Shown here: positions 50,601 through 62,360 of the stretch, one piece after another
Position numbering within the stretch: the first letter of the stretch is position 1
How the letters are laid out: every line of letters starts with the position of its first letter
Source of the DNA: Apostichopus japonicus
Lineage: Eukaryota > Echinodermata > Holothuroidea > Aspidochirotida > Stichopodidae
NCBI RefSeq assembly: GCF_037975245.1
Contig: NC_092569.1
Span: forward strand, 19,461,501-19,525,500
Direction of reading: 5' to 3'
DNA length: 64,000 bases
Made by a program: the position numbers and the translations under genes
The notes under the pieces: model-generated
Database searches by the model: none
Told to the model about the DNA's origin: nothing
What the model saw: only the letters and a program-made list of their open reading frames with translations

Positions 50601-53600
50601 GCAAAAGCTAGAACGATTTTTAAAGGCGGCAGTTCCTTCTTGCGTATTAATACTTTTATACAAAGTAGTTTCGTTGTGGAGTAGTAAAACTCAGACTCTT
50701 TTCTTTTCCGAAATTTATAGAAAATGTCAACCAAACACCAAACCAATGCTTGAAGTTCTAACCCTTTATTTAGTCAAATTAGTTATGTTTCGTTACAGAG
50801 TTCATGATATGAATAGCTAATTTTAAAGTATTTTTTTTTGACAGGCGGCACAGTTCCTTCTGACTGTAAAGAACTGTACAACAATGGCGAGAGAACAAGT
50901 GGCGTCTATGAAATCAAACCCACAATTTGGCCTGACTCTCCGTTTGAAGTTTACTGTAATATGTCTGACGGGGGAGGCTGGACGGTAAGTGTGACAGTTT
51001 TTCTTAAACCAGTTACCCGCAAGCTTTTAGGTAGACGACACACAAGTCATCCATGAATACCAAACCACGACCCACCAACGCCCAATCCCTCATAACGGAC
51101 GTTCAAAATACATAAAAGCTAGTTTGGATTGTGAATATGATGTTCGATTTGATACAAGCTAGTTTAAACAACGTTGCCGTATGTAGAACACGGGATTAGG
51201 CTGCCCTTAAGGACGGAGAAAGTTGAATGCCTAATTTATTGCCACTAGGAGCGCATTCCCTAAGAGGAGGCATTCTCTATGTTGTGTTAGTACTTTCAGG
51301 AATTTATTATTAGAAACTTTACATATTGGTTGTTCTTTGGATGAGGGTTGATTTTTGTTGTTTCATTATATTAACGGGCAATAGTTATGGCATCAATATA
51401 TAAAAATATTGGTGGTAAGAACCACTTCTAAATGACTGTAATGATGTAATACATGTATGTTCCTTAATAACTGAATATTTACTTTGATTGTTTTAGGTAT
51501 TCCAGCGTCGCGTTGATGATTCACAAGACTTTTATCTTTATTGGGATGACTACAAGATTGGCTTTGGTAATCGAAGTCGGAACTTTTGGCTCGGAAATGA
51601 AAAGATATATAGCTTGACAAACCAAAGACAATATGAACTCCGGATCGACTTTGTTGACTACGGTGGTGCTCCTTACTACGCCAAATACGAGTTCTTTCGT
51701 ATCAGTGACGAGAACGATAACTTCAGGCTAGATGTTGGAGATTATTCTGACGGAGATGCAGGTAGGTTAATATCTCCCGAATTATCAAACCTATCATGTT
51801 ATTTTCGTCAGTTTAACATTATATATCATGTTTATTTTATAACGAAGTGTTTATTAAGAAGTATGTAGAACTATTTGTATGATATAATTCACTATCCAAT
51901 CACTTACTAGTTTATACACAATGTTTTGTCTTTGCTGAAAATAACGAGATTAACTCGACGGCAGATCCTGGTGACTTACTGTGGTAATAGTTTGTTGGTC
52001 CAAGGAAAAAGCATATATCTATTAGGAAGGAATCTCTGGCCACATAGCTGGACCTTTGGACCTAAGAACACTCAAAATCAAGACACTTCAGTTAGTAACA
52101 TATAAACCCGCCATATCATACAGTACCTAATTATGTCTATACTTCTTTGCATAACTTATATTTGACGAGATAGACCGAATACTAGCAGTAATTGTTAATG
52201 TAATTAGACATGTAATGTAACGACCAAATAGTTTTACAAATCCATTAATCAAAGGAAAATATGGAAATATCACAGGGTATGATGATTATGGACCCTACGC
52301 AAATCTTCACGCAAATGTACGCGCATATAATTTAATTTCACTGGGCTGGACTCCCGGGTAGCTCGTTTTAGAGAGTACGATAACAGATCTTGCACTTTGA
52401 GTTGGTTTAAGTGGTAGGCTAACAATTCTAGAAATGAACGATTCGTTTAAGTTGATCTTTATTGATTGATTTATTTACTCCTTCTTCTATCAAATTTATG
52501 TTAGCAGTAAGTGATGTAAGCAAAGATATCACATTTATTCATACCGCCAGCATGCTAGGTGAAAGTAACGATGATGAGATTATTCTCGTTCGAATACAAA
52601 ACAACTGCAGTCGACATGCGTGCTCGCCTAGAATAGCTATACGTCATGAAATATCATTGTATTTATTATTATTATTATTATTATTTAGGTTTTACAGTCT
52701 TGTTCAGGGCTATGACCCTCTTTCACGACTTTACAACTTAACCCAACTTAACCCATTGGTAAGTTGTCATACCTACACACCAAAGTGTGCACAATGCAAT
52801 CAACCTTTCTTGGGGCACCACAGTGCACCACAAACACGTGTCCCCCGGGGGACTTCCCATAGGGTGCAGCCACAAACCGGCGCACGCAACTATATTTAAA
52901 AGTTACCTCGCAAGTCCCCATTTATACACCTGGGCAGTGGCGTAGGAAGGTACTTTTGAGTGGGGGGCTGAAAACTGATGGCCGGCCTGGGGGAGGGGTC
53001 TAAGGGGAGGGGGTGTCCCCCTCCCCTTTGGAATTTTTTTGCATTTCCAGGTGGCCTCAGATGCAATTTGGTGCAATATAGCACACTTCAACACCCACTC
53101 CATTTTGTAAAGAATTTTGCATTTTCACCTGGCCTTAGATGCAATTTGGTGCTTCAAATGAGATTTTTTTCTCATTTGGAAATGAAAGAGGGGTTTTCTG
53201 ACTTGCGGAGCGGGGGGGGGGCGGAACGATACTTCCGCCCCCATATTTTTCACGGGGGGGGGGGGCTGGCGCCCCCAGCCCCCCGGTTCCTACGCCCTTG
53301 CACCTGGGTGAAGAGAGGCAATTTAGATAAAGCGCTTTGCCTTAGAACACAACGCAATGAGCTGGCCAGGACTCGAACCTGTAATCATAAGATCAAAAGT
53401 CCACTGCCTTAACCACTTGACCACAACGCCCTCGTAAGTGATATAAAAAAAGGGGGTGCTTCAAGGAGCTCACAGCATAAATTAAATACATTCTAAACTA
53501 TTATATATCAAAAAGTAAACCAAATACACCGTAGCCAGCGCTGTTGTAAAGGAAAGCCGGATCATTTGTAATGTTACACTGAAATAGAACTGTTGCGCAT

Positions 53601-54366
53601 GACAATTGTCCTCTATTTCCAGTTTTTAAAAACTTATAGATAAAAATCAAATCAGATAAAAAGATGACAAAAAAAAAACATAAACAATTAGGACACATGA
53701 ATGAACTTGGTTTAATTATGAATATTACCATGACAGTAGCGCATACCTCTACCATGTAGGATTTTTTGGTTTTTGTGATGTCGTCATGAAAGAAAATTCG
53801 TTACAAAAAACAAAACAAAAAGAAAACTAAACGCTTTCACAATATTAACAATAGTTCAGCAACATAATAAGTCAAACATAATATTTGATAACCCCTTTTC
53901 CTTCCCCCTTCCCTTTCTACATATTTTCGTTTTTAATAATCATAGATAATACACGAAGTTTAGTTTAACACACGTTAATCCAAACCACATATAATATGAA
54001 ATATCGTAATTATTGGAATAACATTTTGCTAAGTATACTGAATCGATACAATGATTACATTTTTAAATTTCTTACTGTCTCTTCTCATTTTATTTTTATT
54101 CAACAGGTGATTCGCTGACCTACCATGATGACCAACCGTTCACTACACGAGACAACGATAACGATGACTATGACTATACTTTCTTTAGCTCTGAAAATAA
54201 CAACATAGCCCGTTATTATGATGGTGCATGGTGGTACGGTTATTATTATTATTCATCTCTAAACAGTCCCTATGGGGGTTATTACTTTTATTGGGGTACC
54301 CTTCCAGTTTATAATTACATTAAATTTACAGAGATGAAAGTTCGCGCAATCGATGAAGAACCATGA
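44700..54366 (+). CDS. gene C: double-FReD protein lacking the TIL/EGF linker, 7 exons, 408 aa
   Basis: Exons: 44700-44783, 48088-48133, 49253-49419, 49919-50183, 50845-50984, 51497-51761, 54107-54366; the frame closes at 409 codons including TGA. The signal exon (MWIPRKLRFL start) and exon 2 match gene A. FReD1 (GVYLIKP, FEVYCDN, IQRRFDG) again ends without a P subdomain, and the next exon begins directly at GGTVPSDCKELYNNG of FReD2. Compared with gene A, about 710 bp are missing (A coordinates about 8266-8976): the TIL exon, its intron and the front of the EGF exon. The new acceptor TTTGACAG at 50837-50844 combines intronic T-tract with formerly coding ACAG, and phase 1 is preserved. FReD2 is full length with DNDNDDYD and the Tyr-rich loop after GAWWY. 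The last intron is enlarged by a SINE and a MITE. Product is a secreted, probably lectin-like protein; its ligand is unknown. Confidence 0.82.
50845..50984 (+). CDS. gene C exon 5, truncated EGF/FReD2 exon with new acceptor
   Basis: This 140-nt exon is the 3' part of the 321-nt exon of gene A. The start is set by the AG at 50843-50844 and by phase: the last G of exon 4 plus GC makes Gly, then GGC ACA continues the FReD2 frame. The upstream T-run (50831-50839) serves as the polypyrimidine tract. The similarity to intron 4 of gene A ends at GCTAATTTTAAAGTAT just before it. Confidence 0.75.
52662..53434 (-). mobile_element. tRNA-derived SINE in gene C last intron
   Basis: On the minus strand the head has an A box (TGGTCAAGTGG, 53413-53423) and a B box (GGTTCGAGTCC, 53369-53379) with the spacing and look of a Ser/Leu-type tRNA, then a body and a (TAA)n/(ATT)n tail at 52662-52690. 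Gene A lacks it at the matching intron site (about 10861). The element is split by a MITE. The head is not a functional tRNA because the acceptor and anticodon arms do not pair well. Confidence 0.75.
52935..53300. mobile_element. hAT-like MITE nested in the SINE
   Basis: The ends CAGTGGCGTAGGAAGG and, reversed, CAAGGGCGTAGGAACC are inverted repeats. They are flanked by an exact 8-bp duplication, CACCTGGG, at 52927-52934 and 53301-53308. The 8-bp target site and CA(G/A)-type ends fit the hAT superfamily. It is 366 bp, G/C-run rich and without coding capacity. Confidence 0.85.
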
Positions 54367-54700
54367 AGACCCACAACGGAGTGTATGGAACTATAGCACA
54401 AGAACAGTTAACAACAGTTCAAATATATTGATGAATTGGCTCTATGTTTGTGTATCGCCATGACAATGATTTTATCATAAATTATGTTACAAAACATGCT
54501 GACTCCTTTTTTTCTCTTTTAGTTTAGTGTAAAATTAGACAGAATTTCCATTCCATGCAAATGATTGGTAACTATGCACTATGGTTTGTGAATTGCTTAC
54601 AAAATGTGTCCCCCCCTAATGTTCTCAATGTTTCTACTTTTAAGTTCTGTTAATTTTTGAAACACAGAAATCAAAAGAGAGACAGTTGTTAGTTTAAAAT

Positions 54701-54706
54701 AATAAA
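54701..54706 (+). terminator. candidate poly(A) signal of gene C
   Basis: AATAAA about 335 bp after the stop, in the same context (AATAAACGAAA) as the site after gene A. Confidence 0.35.
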
Positions 54707-54839
54707 CGAAAGGCCATTATATAAGCAAACATGGTGATACCTTTCAGAGCTTGTGGTTTGCAGAATTCTATCGAAATTAGACCATTGTGTCTTCTGTTCA
54801 CCTTTCTGTTTAATGTATTTATATAACACCCCTCAAATC

Positions 54840-55325
54840 GTCACACGTTCATAGTAGTTATAAATACGCCTACTACTCTAACTCTAACATGTTTATAGTC
54901 GATTTTTTTTTAAATACACCTAACCCTAACATGTTTATATATGTTTTTAAATACGCCTACTCCTAACTTATTTATAGTAGTTATAACGTACACCTTACCC
55001 TTACATGTTTTTAAAAACACCTTAACCTAACATGTTTTAAAATACGCCTAACTCTAACATGTATAGATATGTTTTTAAATACGCCTACTCCTAAACTTAT
55101 TTATAGTAGATATGAAATGCACCTTACCCTAGCATGTTCTTAAATATACCTTACCCTAACATGTTTTAAAATTCGCCTAACCCTAACCTGTTTATATATG
55201 TTTTTAAATACGCCTACTCCCAAACTTATTTATAGTAGATATGGAATGCACCTTACCCTATCATGTTCTTAAATACAGCTTACCCTAACATGTTTTTAAA
55301 TACGCCTTACACTAACTTATTACTT
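54840..55325. repeat. minisatellite with telomere-like CCCTAA cores, copy 3
   Basis: At least four cycles of a compound unit: TTTTTAAATACGCCTAC, TTATTTATAGTAG, and CACCTTACCCTA followed by CATG. Organisation matches the array after gene A more closely than that after gene B. Confidence 0.75.
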
Positions 55326-55825
55326 TAATACTTTCAACTGAAACTTTCTAATCGGCGATATTTTTCTTAAGGTACAAAATGAATTTCTAGCTTACTTTAT
55401 ACGTAAAACATTTAACTTAATTGATAGACTATCTCACTGGGGAGGGAATTCACAACTTCCCGTTTGCTTTATTTTCTATGTTTTTCTTTCACCACTATTA
55501 AAGTCTCGAACAAATTCAATGGAGCGCCCCCTTTAAATATTGTTAATTACTCAAACCCGTATGGTGGCATAAGTGTTATATAGTGTAGTTCCTAACGCTC
55601 TAATCTCCAGAACAAGCGGCTGGTTTGAAGATAAGTCGAAGATAGAAACGGGAACACACACGCCCCTAGGAGGTGAAGTAGGCATCCGGCTCTTAAAAGA
55701 TTCCAACCATTTTCTAGGTTGTAAATATGTAAATATAACCTTAAAGATGTGATATTAAATACATTTTTGCAACTAAAACAATACCAGGTGCGTATCCAGG
55801 GGGGGCGTTGGGGGCGCGCGCCCCC

Positions 55826-55965
55826 CGGGTAAGAAAAAGAGAAGAGAAAAAAAGAGAAGAAAAAAGGAAAAAGAGGGGAAAAAAGAGGAGGAGGAGAGGA
55901 AGGAAGGGAAAAGAAAAAGAAGAAAGAGAGAAAAAGGAGAAAAAGAGGGAGCAAAAGCAAAACGC
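55826..55965. repeat. purine-rich GAAAA/GAGGA tract
   Basis: About 140 bp of almost only A and G on the plus strand. It creates long frames on the minus strand rich in Phe, Ser and Leu, which should not be taken as genes. Confidence 0.85.
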
Positions 55966-56849
55966 GAAGACATCGGGAAGAGAAAGAAGAACAGTGACAT
56001 CATTACAGCGCTGAAGGGTAGCCAGTGACGGATCAATGATTTCGTAAAAGTGTGACTCACCCTACCCCTTACACCGACAACTCCATTTTTTGACGTTGAA
56101 CTTTCCATTTTCCTCTCTCACTAATGATCTATATATATACTATATATGGTCTATCATAACGCGTGTGTAGAATTGTGCTATGAAACCAACTGTGGCTGGT
56201 CTCGAACTCGACCGTGTCGTCGGGGAACATGACTCATTTTGGGATGGGGGCGACCGCCCGCCCGCCCCCCCCCCCATTTAGCATTTTTTTAAATGATATC
56301 GCTAAGTAATTTCAAAATAGAAAGTGCTTAGAGGCAACTTATAAGGCCTGGGAAGTGTCATTTCCAGCGATCTGGGAGACATTTTCGGCCAAAATTTGCT
56401 TGTACGCTTCGCGCCAACCTATGGTGGCGCTACGCTTAGATAATTTGCCTACAGGCTTCGCCCCTCCCTTGGCAAATTCCTCGCTACGCGCCTGTTCGAA
56501 TTTGTAACGCAAACAGCAGATATCACATCATATCAGTGAGCATGAAAATGGCGTTCCAGGATGAAAAGCCTCAAAATTGTCCGACTTGCCTGAAAAAATA
56601 ACCAAAAATTTTCGCGCGCGAAGCGCGCGTTCAACGTGTTCATGTCAATATCATATAAGCAAGCATTGGTTATTACATCGCATGCAATCATGTACCGTAC
56701 GGTCCGTTCAAATGGCGCAGTATACCGCGGGATGCTAATGTAAACAACGACATGTCTCATGTAGATGTATAAAAAGCACCGAGGTCCAATTATGTCAAAA
56801 CTCTCTTTTACATTAGTAATGGCGAATTAGGGCCTGCACCCCCGCCGCG

Positions 56850-57228
56850 CAGTGGCGGAGCGTCCATATGGTCAGGGGGGGGCGGATGCCCCCCTGACGG
56901 ACTCAAATGGACTGCTGGCGCCTTTTTCAGCTCTTTACCACTTTTTACTTATCTAGATAATTGACTTTTTTTATTGCGCTCTTACCTACTTATTGACATT
57001 TGTCACATTTTGTTGGTGTAATTTGGCGATAACACCTTATTCTTCGTTTATCTGCAAATTAGCCAGGCCCGGAAAGGGTCATTTCCGGCGATCTAGGGAG
57101 TATCTTTACTAAAAAAATTTCTGTACGCTACGCGCCAACCAGTGGTGGCGCTCCGCTTAGATAGTGTCGAAAGCGCCCCTTCAGACCATTCTCGCCACTC
57201 CTGACCAATACCCCTAGCTCCGCCACTG
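56850..57228. mobile_element. hAT-like MITE with exact 8-bp duplication
   Basis: Perfect 12-bp inverted ends, CAGTGGCGGAGC and GCTCCGCCACTG, are flanked by CCGCCGCG at 56842-56849 and 57229-57236. Length is 379 bp. It is nested inside the 2.1 kb element and is therefore younger. Confidence 0.88.
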
Positions 57229-57923
57229 CCGCCGCGCCTCCTACGCCTATGTGTGTAGTGTTCGGTTGAAGGAAATATCTGCTATTTTTTCATTTCCTTC
57301 AACCAAGTTTTATAATAGCCGTTATAACAGGTTTTAATATTTGTACAACAATAAATTAACTGTGTCTGAATTTTCGAAAATTTCTGACCAACAGTCTACA
57401 TCACACTTCCCTCTCCTCGTGCAATTTTGACCGGTCTGTTAGGGGTTGAAGGAAGTTTTTTCTATATTGGTTGTCCATAGATGAAATTTTGTATAACATT
57501 ATGGGTATGTTTTGAAGTGAGTTTATTCACGAGAAATGTGAATTTTCAAATTCTGAACAAATATGGGGCTTAAAACCTTGAAAAGTGGGGCTGACGGGTA
57601 TTGTGGGCCGCGACGTAGAATCACCTACAAAAGCAAAGACCCACAGGAGATGCGATCAGGTCGAACATGATGTGTGCCGGGTTGACAATCTTCAAAAAGG
57701 TTATGGATGGAAAAAAAAACTATTAGGAAATACTTGGTTCTCAGGCAAAAAATGTACATCTGGTTGGTCATTTCAAGCCCGAGAAGTGCCGTTTCCGGTG
57801 ATCTGGGGGGTTTCAAAACAAGAAATTTTCTTGTACGCTGCGCGCCAACCGATGGTGGCGCTCCGCTTAGATAGTAATTCGCGTCCCCCCGGGTTTGAAA
57901 ATCCTGGATACGCGCCTGAATAC

Positions 57924-60789
57924 GTACCAACATTCATCACGACTATAATAATTCCCCTGTCATAGTACGGTAACAACACATTAATTATTTACTGACGAAA
58001 CATTGTAACACTTTATAAGATTGGTAACTTCTCAAATCTTGGTTACCGTATTCCTCCATCAACGATGATATTCCATTACAAAATGTCTTCATGACTAATC
58101 TCTTATACGTTTCTTTATACGTACCAACTCAATTAAATGGTTTCTCGAAATCCTCCCGAGGGTTTGCTTAAAAGATAAAGAAATGTTTAATTATGGCTTC
58201 ACCTTTTCTTTTCTTTTAACCAAAGTTGCAGTTCAGATTATTCCATGCCCTATGGTATGAATATTGAATACAATTCACGACAAAGTATATTTATTGTATA
58301 CTCTGGCAAATAGATCCCAGCCATCTAGAGAAATAGCATAAAAATGTACTTACATGGAAAAGACTCTTAATTAGTTTCACGACAGCATCCGGAGCTTTCT
58401 CTCCTGACACCTGTCTCCCAACACGATGCGACGACGATAGACCTAAGCACCCAGACAGTGGAAACAAAAATGTACTTTCACAAATTATCTGCTGCCCCAC
58501 ACACTAATAAATAAATGACTTTATACAAACGGCCCAGCTACTAGATTATTATCTCGTGGCTATTTCTGGTGAATAAAGTTACAATCATATGGAGCTTCTT
58601 TAAGATGTATCTCCTCTGTATGGAAACTAATTCGGAGTGACTTCCAAAATATCCCTAATTTCGCCTTCCGAAATAAGAAAGGAAAATTTAAATAACAATG
58701 CCGCACCCGCTTAAGCTGCTTATTTACGTGACCAATTCCGGTCATCAGGATATTTTGAGAACTGGTGTGTATAAAAAAGGTTTTACGCCAATACTCTACA
58801 GATTAAAAAGATGCAAACAAAGCATAACGTGGCGCTTAAATCCAGTCTTTTTATGAAATTTCTTTAGGGAAAACGAAATTAACCAAATACCTGAACATAT
58901 CTAGTCGCGGTATCAATATATCCATTTGTTTTTAATCGCATGAATTACAGCCCATAAGAATACCCGTAACAATGTTAATATATATTATTTTAAATACGAC
59001 TTACCTAGTAGTCGTTATATAAAATGCGCCTTACCCTAACAAGTTTTGTCAAATAGCCTTACCCGATCATGTGTTTAAAAATACCATAACATTTTTTCAG
59101 CGAATGTGTTTAATTAAGCATGAAGAAATACAACTTGTGTCCGCGATTTTTTCAAACTTGTTTATACGAACGTAGTATATATAAATCGTATATCGCATTC
59201 ATTTAACTAATGAGATAGCTATACAGCCCTGTTGATGAGAATCTACAATGACATCTGGTCAGCATAAAAATGATTCCAAAATCATATTACTGTGCCTTGT
59301 ACTCAAACTCAGTTTTAATCAACGACGTATACATATTATTTCAAAGGAGGTGCTTTGTTATTCTAATTTCTCTCGACTCGGGGACTTGTTCTAGATTTTG
59401 CGACGGGTGTCCTGGGCCCCGTTGAGGTGGTCTCAGTTTTACTCGACTGAATGCATCTGAATAATGCCCACACTGAGATTTACACCATCCTCTTCGACCA
59501 GGGTTCTACTAGCCAATGAGATGGGGTGGACATGGAGGCACACATCTGCCAACGATCGACGCTGAATGTTACAATATCTATTTTCTGTAATGGAAATGAG
59601 TTTTCAAATACCGAGTCTAAAACATTGAACCATTGATAACGTACTGATGAAACAACTGTACGGCTTTAATTATCTTTGACTTTATGACCCCATAACGTCA
59701 TCGGGCTCAACCTACTTTATGTACAGGCAATAAACCTCACTCGATGATATCACGTCCATCGGCATTACTGTTTCCTAGCAAGTCAGTTTATTCGCAACAA
59801 TCTGGCAATCCTTTGAACCCCACTGATTGCATGACTATTATGGGTATTTTACATTAATGAGTACTTGTGAAACGTTTAAAGTTTGATATCTCAATCATTG
59901 GTTTGAGAGTTTGTGCCCATTCTTATAGAATTCCCCAAAATGTTGTTATAAGTTTTGTTTTACCTTTGACCCTGTGACGTCATCACTGACAAAGTTACTA
60001 CAAGACATCGCCAGGTACACATCCTACAGGTTCATCGGCTTTAGGTTAAGGAGAAGCAGACTGCCTGGTACACCTTTTTGTTCATACACACACACATAAA
60101 ATCTCGCACACTCATCCCCAATGGCATATCAATTTTAGACGTCTATCTCCCAAATGGTAAATCCACCCCATTTGATGGCATCACACTAAGGAATCCCTCC
60201 TCCAATGTCCACCAGTTTCAGTTACAAGTTCTGCTACAACTTTTATTTAGCCACCTTCCAAAATCCCTTTTCCAACAAAATGGGATGAAGGCTCTGCCTG
60301 CATGGCTCATAATATAGATAGTCTACAATCCTGATCTCCCTCTTTTCCCACACCTCGCACCCCTTTCCTTCCCTTATGTTCCTCACGCTCTTCCCTCTCC
60401 CCTTTCAGTAAAAACTGTTTTCCCATTTCCCCCTCCCTTTCTCACGGTAGCCTATGTAAGTTGCTGAAGAATCAGAAACTGTCTATACATATAGTCAACC
60501 AGGGCAATATTGGCTGATTATACGACTGGAAGTCAAGAAACGTGCTATAGGCTGTAACTATATATTGTCGCTTGGCGATTGATGCACAGCGCCCCTATTC
60601 CATCAGCCAACGCTCGACATACAAAAACAGCTACATACGTACGTGCATGTAGCCTTTGTACAGCTGCATATGTTATTGCGATTTGCTTACCATAGTATCC
60701 TAACCCAATCACACCTCACGGACAGTAAAGATATGACAGAAACCGTTAACAGTAATTAAAATACTATTAAGAGTTAAATTGGGATCAGA
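57924..60789. other. downstream intergenic block of gene C
   Basis: Matches 13.17-15.38 kb after gene A, and from 59.1 kb also the gene B flank. Isolated CCCTAA-type units occur at 58.98-59.10 kb. About 400 bp near 59.52-59.93 kb are shared with the gene B flank but absent after gene A. The 58-codon frame noted after gene A is intact at 60144-60317. Confidence 0.55.
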
Positions 60790-60866
60790 ATGGCCGCTCT
60801 AGCAAAACCATGGGAGAAAATGGGTCAGAACAACAGAGAGTGTTGTCAACAAGCTGGAAGCAGCAT
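60790..60866 (+). pseudogene. candidate small first exon, third copy, frameshifted
   Basis: Same ATGGCCGCT start and CAGCAT end as the other copies, one base shorter than the open copy at 38785, and the donor is GTAACT where the others have GTAAGT. Confidence 0.25.
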
Positions 60867-61984
60867 GTAACTGCCTAACCTCGAAATCCTTGGCTTACGT
60901 TAGCCTAACAACAACTCAATCAGGCCCAATACAAATATACTGTATCATTTGCTATGTTTAGCATAGGCTTATACTAAGTATCGTTTCCTAGGATTTAACT
61001 TTAAGTGATGCGTGAATGATTTAGTCACACTTCAGCCATAAGACTGACTGGTGGTAATTATTGTAGTGCGCATGCGCGCCACAATATTGGATACCAGCTG
61101 AACATACACTCTTCATAGCAATCTCAAATTCACAGCATGGCTACGCGAACAGTTAATTGTGCACACGTATATATAATCTGTTTTTACCTCCATGATATAA
61201 TAGATCTCCTTGAGTAGCATACTTCTTCAAAACAATACGTAAAATTCTCTACTTTGGTTCGTTATTTTCGAATTGAACCATGGAGGTAAAAACTTACCTC
61301 CATGATTGAACAGACAGGTTACATTTAATCGCATTGGGGTTAACAACATCCTGCAAGAACGTTGCAAGCAACAAATGTTAACCGTTTTTATTCGCAACGA
61401 ATCTGCGTCATCTGTAGTACTTCAGCTCTTGGAACATAGGCACTTGTAACGTTCTTATTGTGGTATGTCAGGTCCGAAACAGGCTTGATTCGTAATCAAC
61501 AGCTTTAGTGGTAATGGTTTTAGTCATAATTTCTTCGTTTGTATTGCAGACGCATGCTGGCTAGAGTACTGTTTATTAACATTAAACAATATAACCTAGC
61601 TTTGGTCCACGTTAAAGGACCAAACGCTAAACTGGCTTCTTTGTGACCGAAAAAACTACAAAAGGGTTGCAGTAACAATTAAAGACTCCTCTATTGAATA
61701 TCAACAACTGCTTACTTTACCTTCACCGCGCACTATGTGACATGTGTTTGTATACAAATACAGTTATTCTAGTAGTGCTTGTAATTGGTGGCCTTGTACT
61801 TTCTATTTGGTCTTATAGAAAAACAGTGTTGAAAGGAACAGCCGTAATATACTCAAAACTGGCCCAACGTTAGTAGGCCTAGGCCTATAGTTGTAGTATC
61901 TGCAGTATTCTAACTACAGTACACTGTACAGTAAGCTAGACATAACAGACTTCATTGGTTATCTTTTTGTTCAAAGAGTTTCAA

Positions 61985-62300
61985 ATTGTTGTTGTTAGTT
62001 GATAAAGCCTTTCATGGCCTAGCCCCGCCCTATTTATGTGAACTGGTTCAGTGGTAAGTTCCTGTTAGAAACCTTCGATCAGGCTATATATACTAGCGAA
62101 AAAGAAGTATGTCACAGAGTCTAAGAGTAACAGAAAATTTCTCAGTTTTTATATAAACATCTTGCTCTTGAAAATTTAGGTCCAGACGTTTCAACGCTCT
62201 TCCTCCAAAGTTTCGTTCTAGTCAATCTCTTAACGTCTTTAAAAGTCTATTCAAAACACATTTATTCAAAACTGCTTTTAAACTCGATTTTGCGTAGTTT
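61985..62300 (+). mobile_element. 3' fragment of a second non-LTR retrotransposon
   Basis: Broken plus-strand frames give AFHGLAPPYLCELV, then FNALPPKFRSSQSLNVFKS and LFKTHLFKTAF, a pattern typical of the C-terminal end of CR1/L2/jockey-like LINE proteins (HGLAP, a conserved basic stretch, SFK..LK..LF). Stops and shifts separate the pieces. It is absent from the matching place near 23435, so it entered after the duplication. Confidence 0.6.
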
Positions 62301-62360
62301 TTGTATGTTAAAAGTTTTATAAGTTTCAAAGATTCAACATTATTTTATTATTTGTATTAT

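Larger units (their letters stand above)
55785..57918. mobile_element. 2.1 kb element with CAGGYGCGTATCCAGG ends
   Basis: The left end CAGGTGCGTATCCAGG is mirrored on the right as CCTGGATACGCGCCTG. AATAC is duplicated at 55780-55784 and 57919-57923, and the matching site after gene A (about 13170) is uninterrupted. Inside, a motif set (CATTTCCRGCGATCTGGG, TTGTACGC, GCGCCAACC, TGGTGGCGCT) occurs three times, near 56350, 57080 and 57790, suggesting nested relatives. A purine-only tract (55826-55965) and a hAT-like MITE lie within. Long frames on both strands here follow the purine tract or repeats and do not look coding. Confidence 0.7.

Noticed and set aside
52978..53412. 144-codon plus-strand frame
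   Set aside because: It crosses the hAT-like MITE and the SINE boundary, so it cannot be a gene.
53354..53434. tRNA gene on the minus strand
   Set aside because: A and B boxes are present, but the arms do not fold into a proper tRNA and the sequence continues into a SINE body with a (TAA)n tail.
55592..56108. Two long overlapping minus-strand frames rich in Phe, Ser and Leu
   Set aside because: They arise from the purine-only tract inside a transposable element.
57585..57965. 126-codon plus-strand frame
   Set aside because: It runs out of the right end of the 2.1 kb element into flanking DNA and includes the repeated element module; no domain is recognised.
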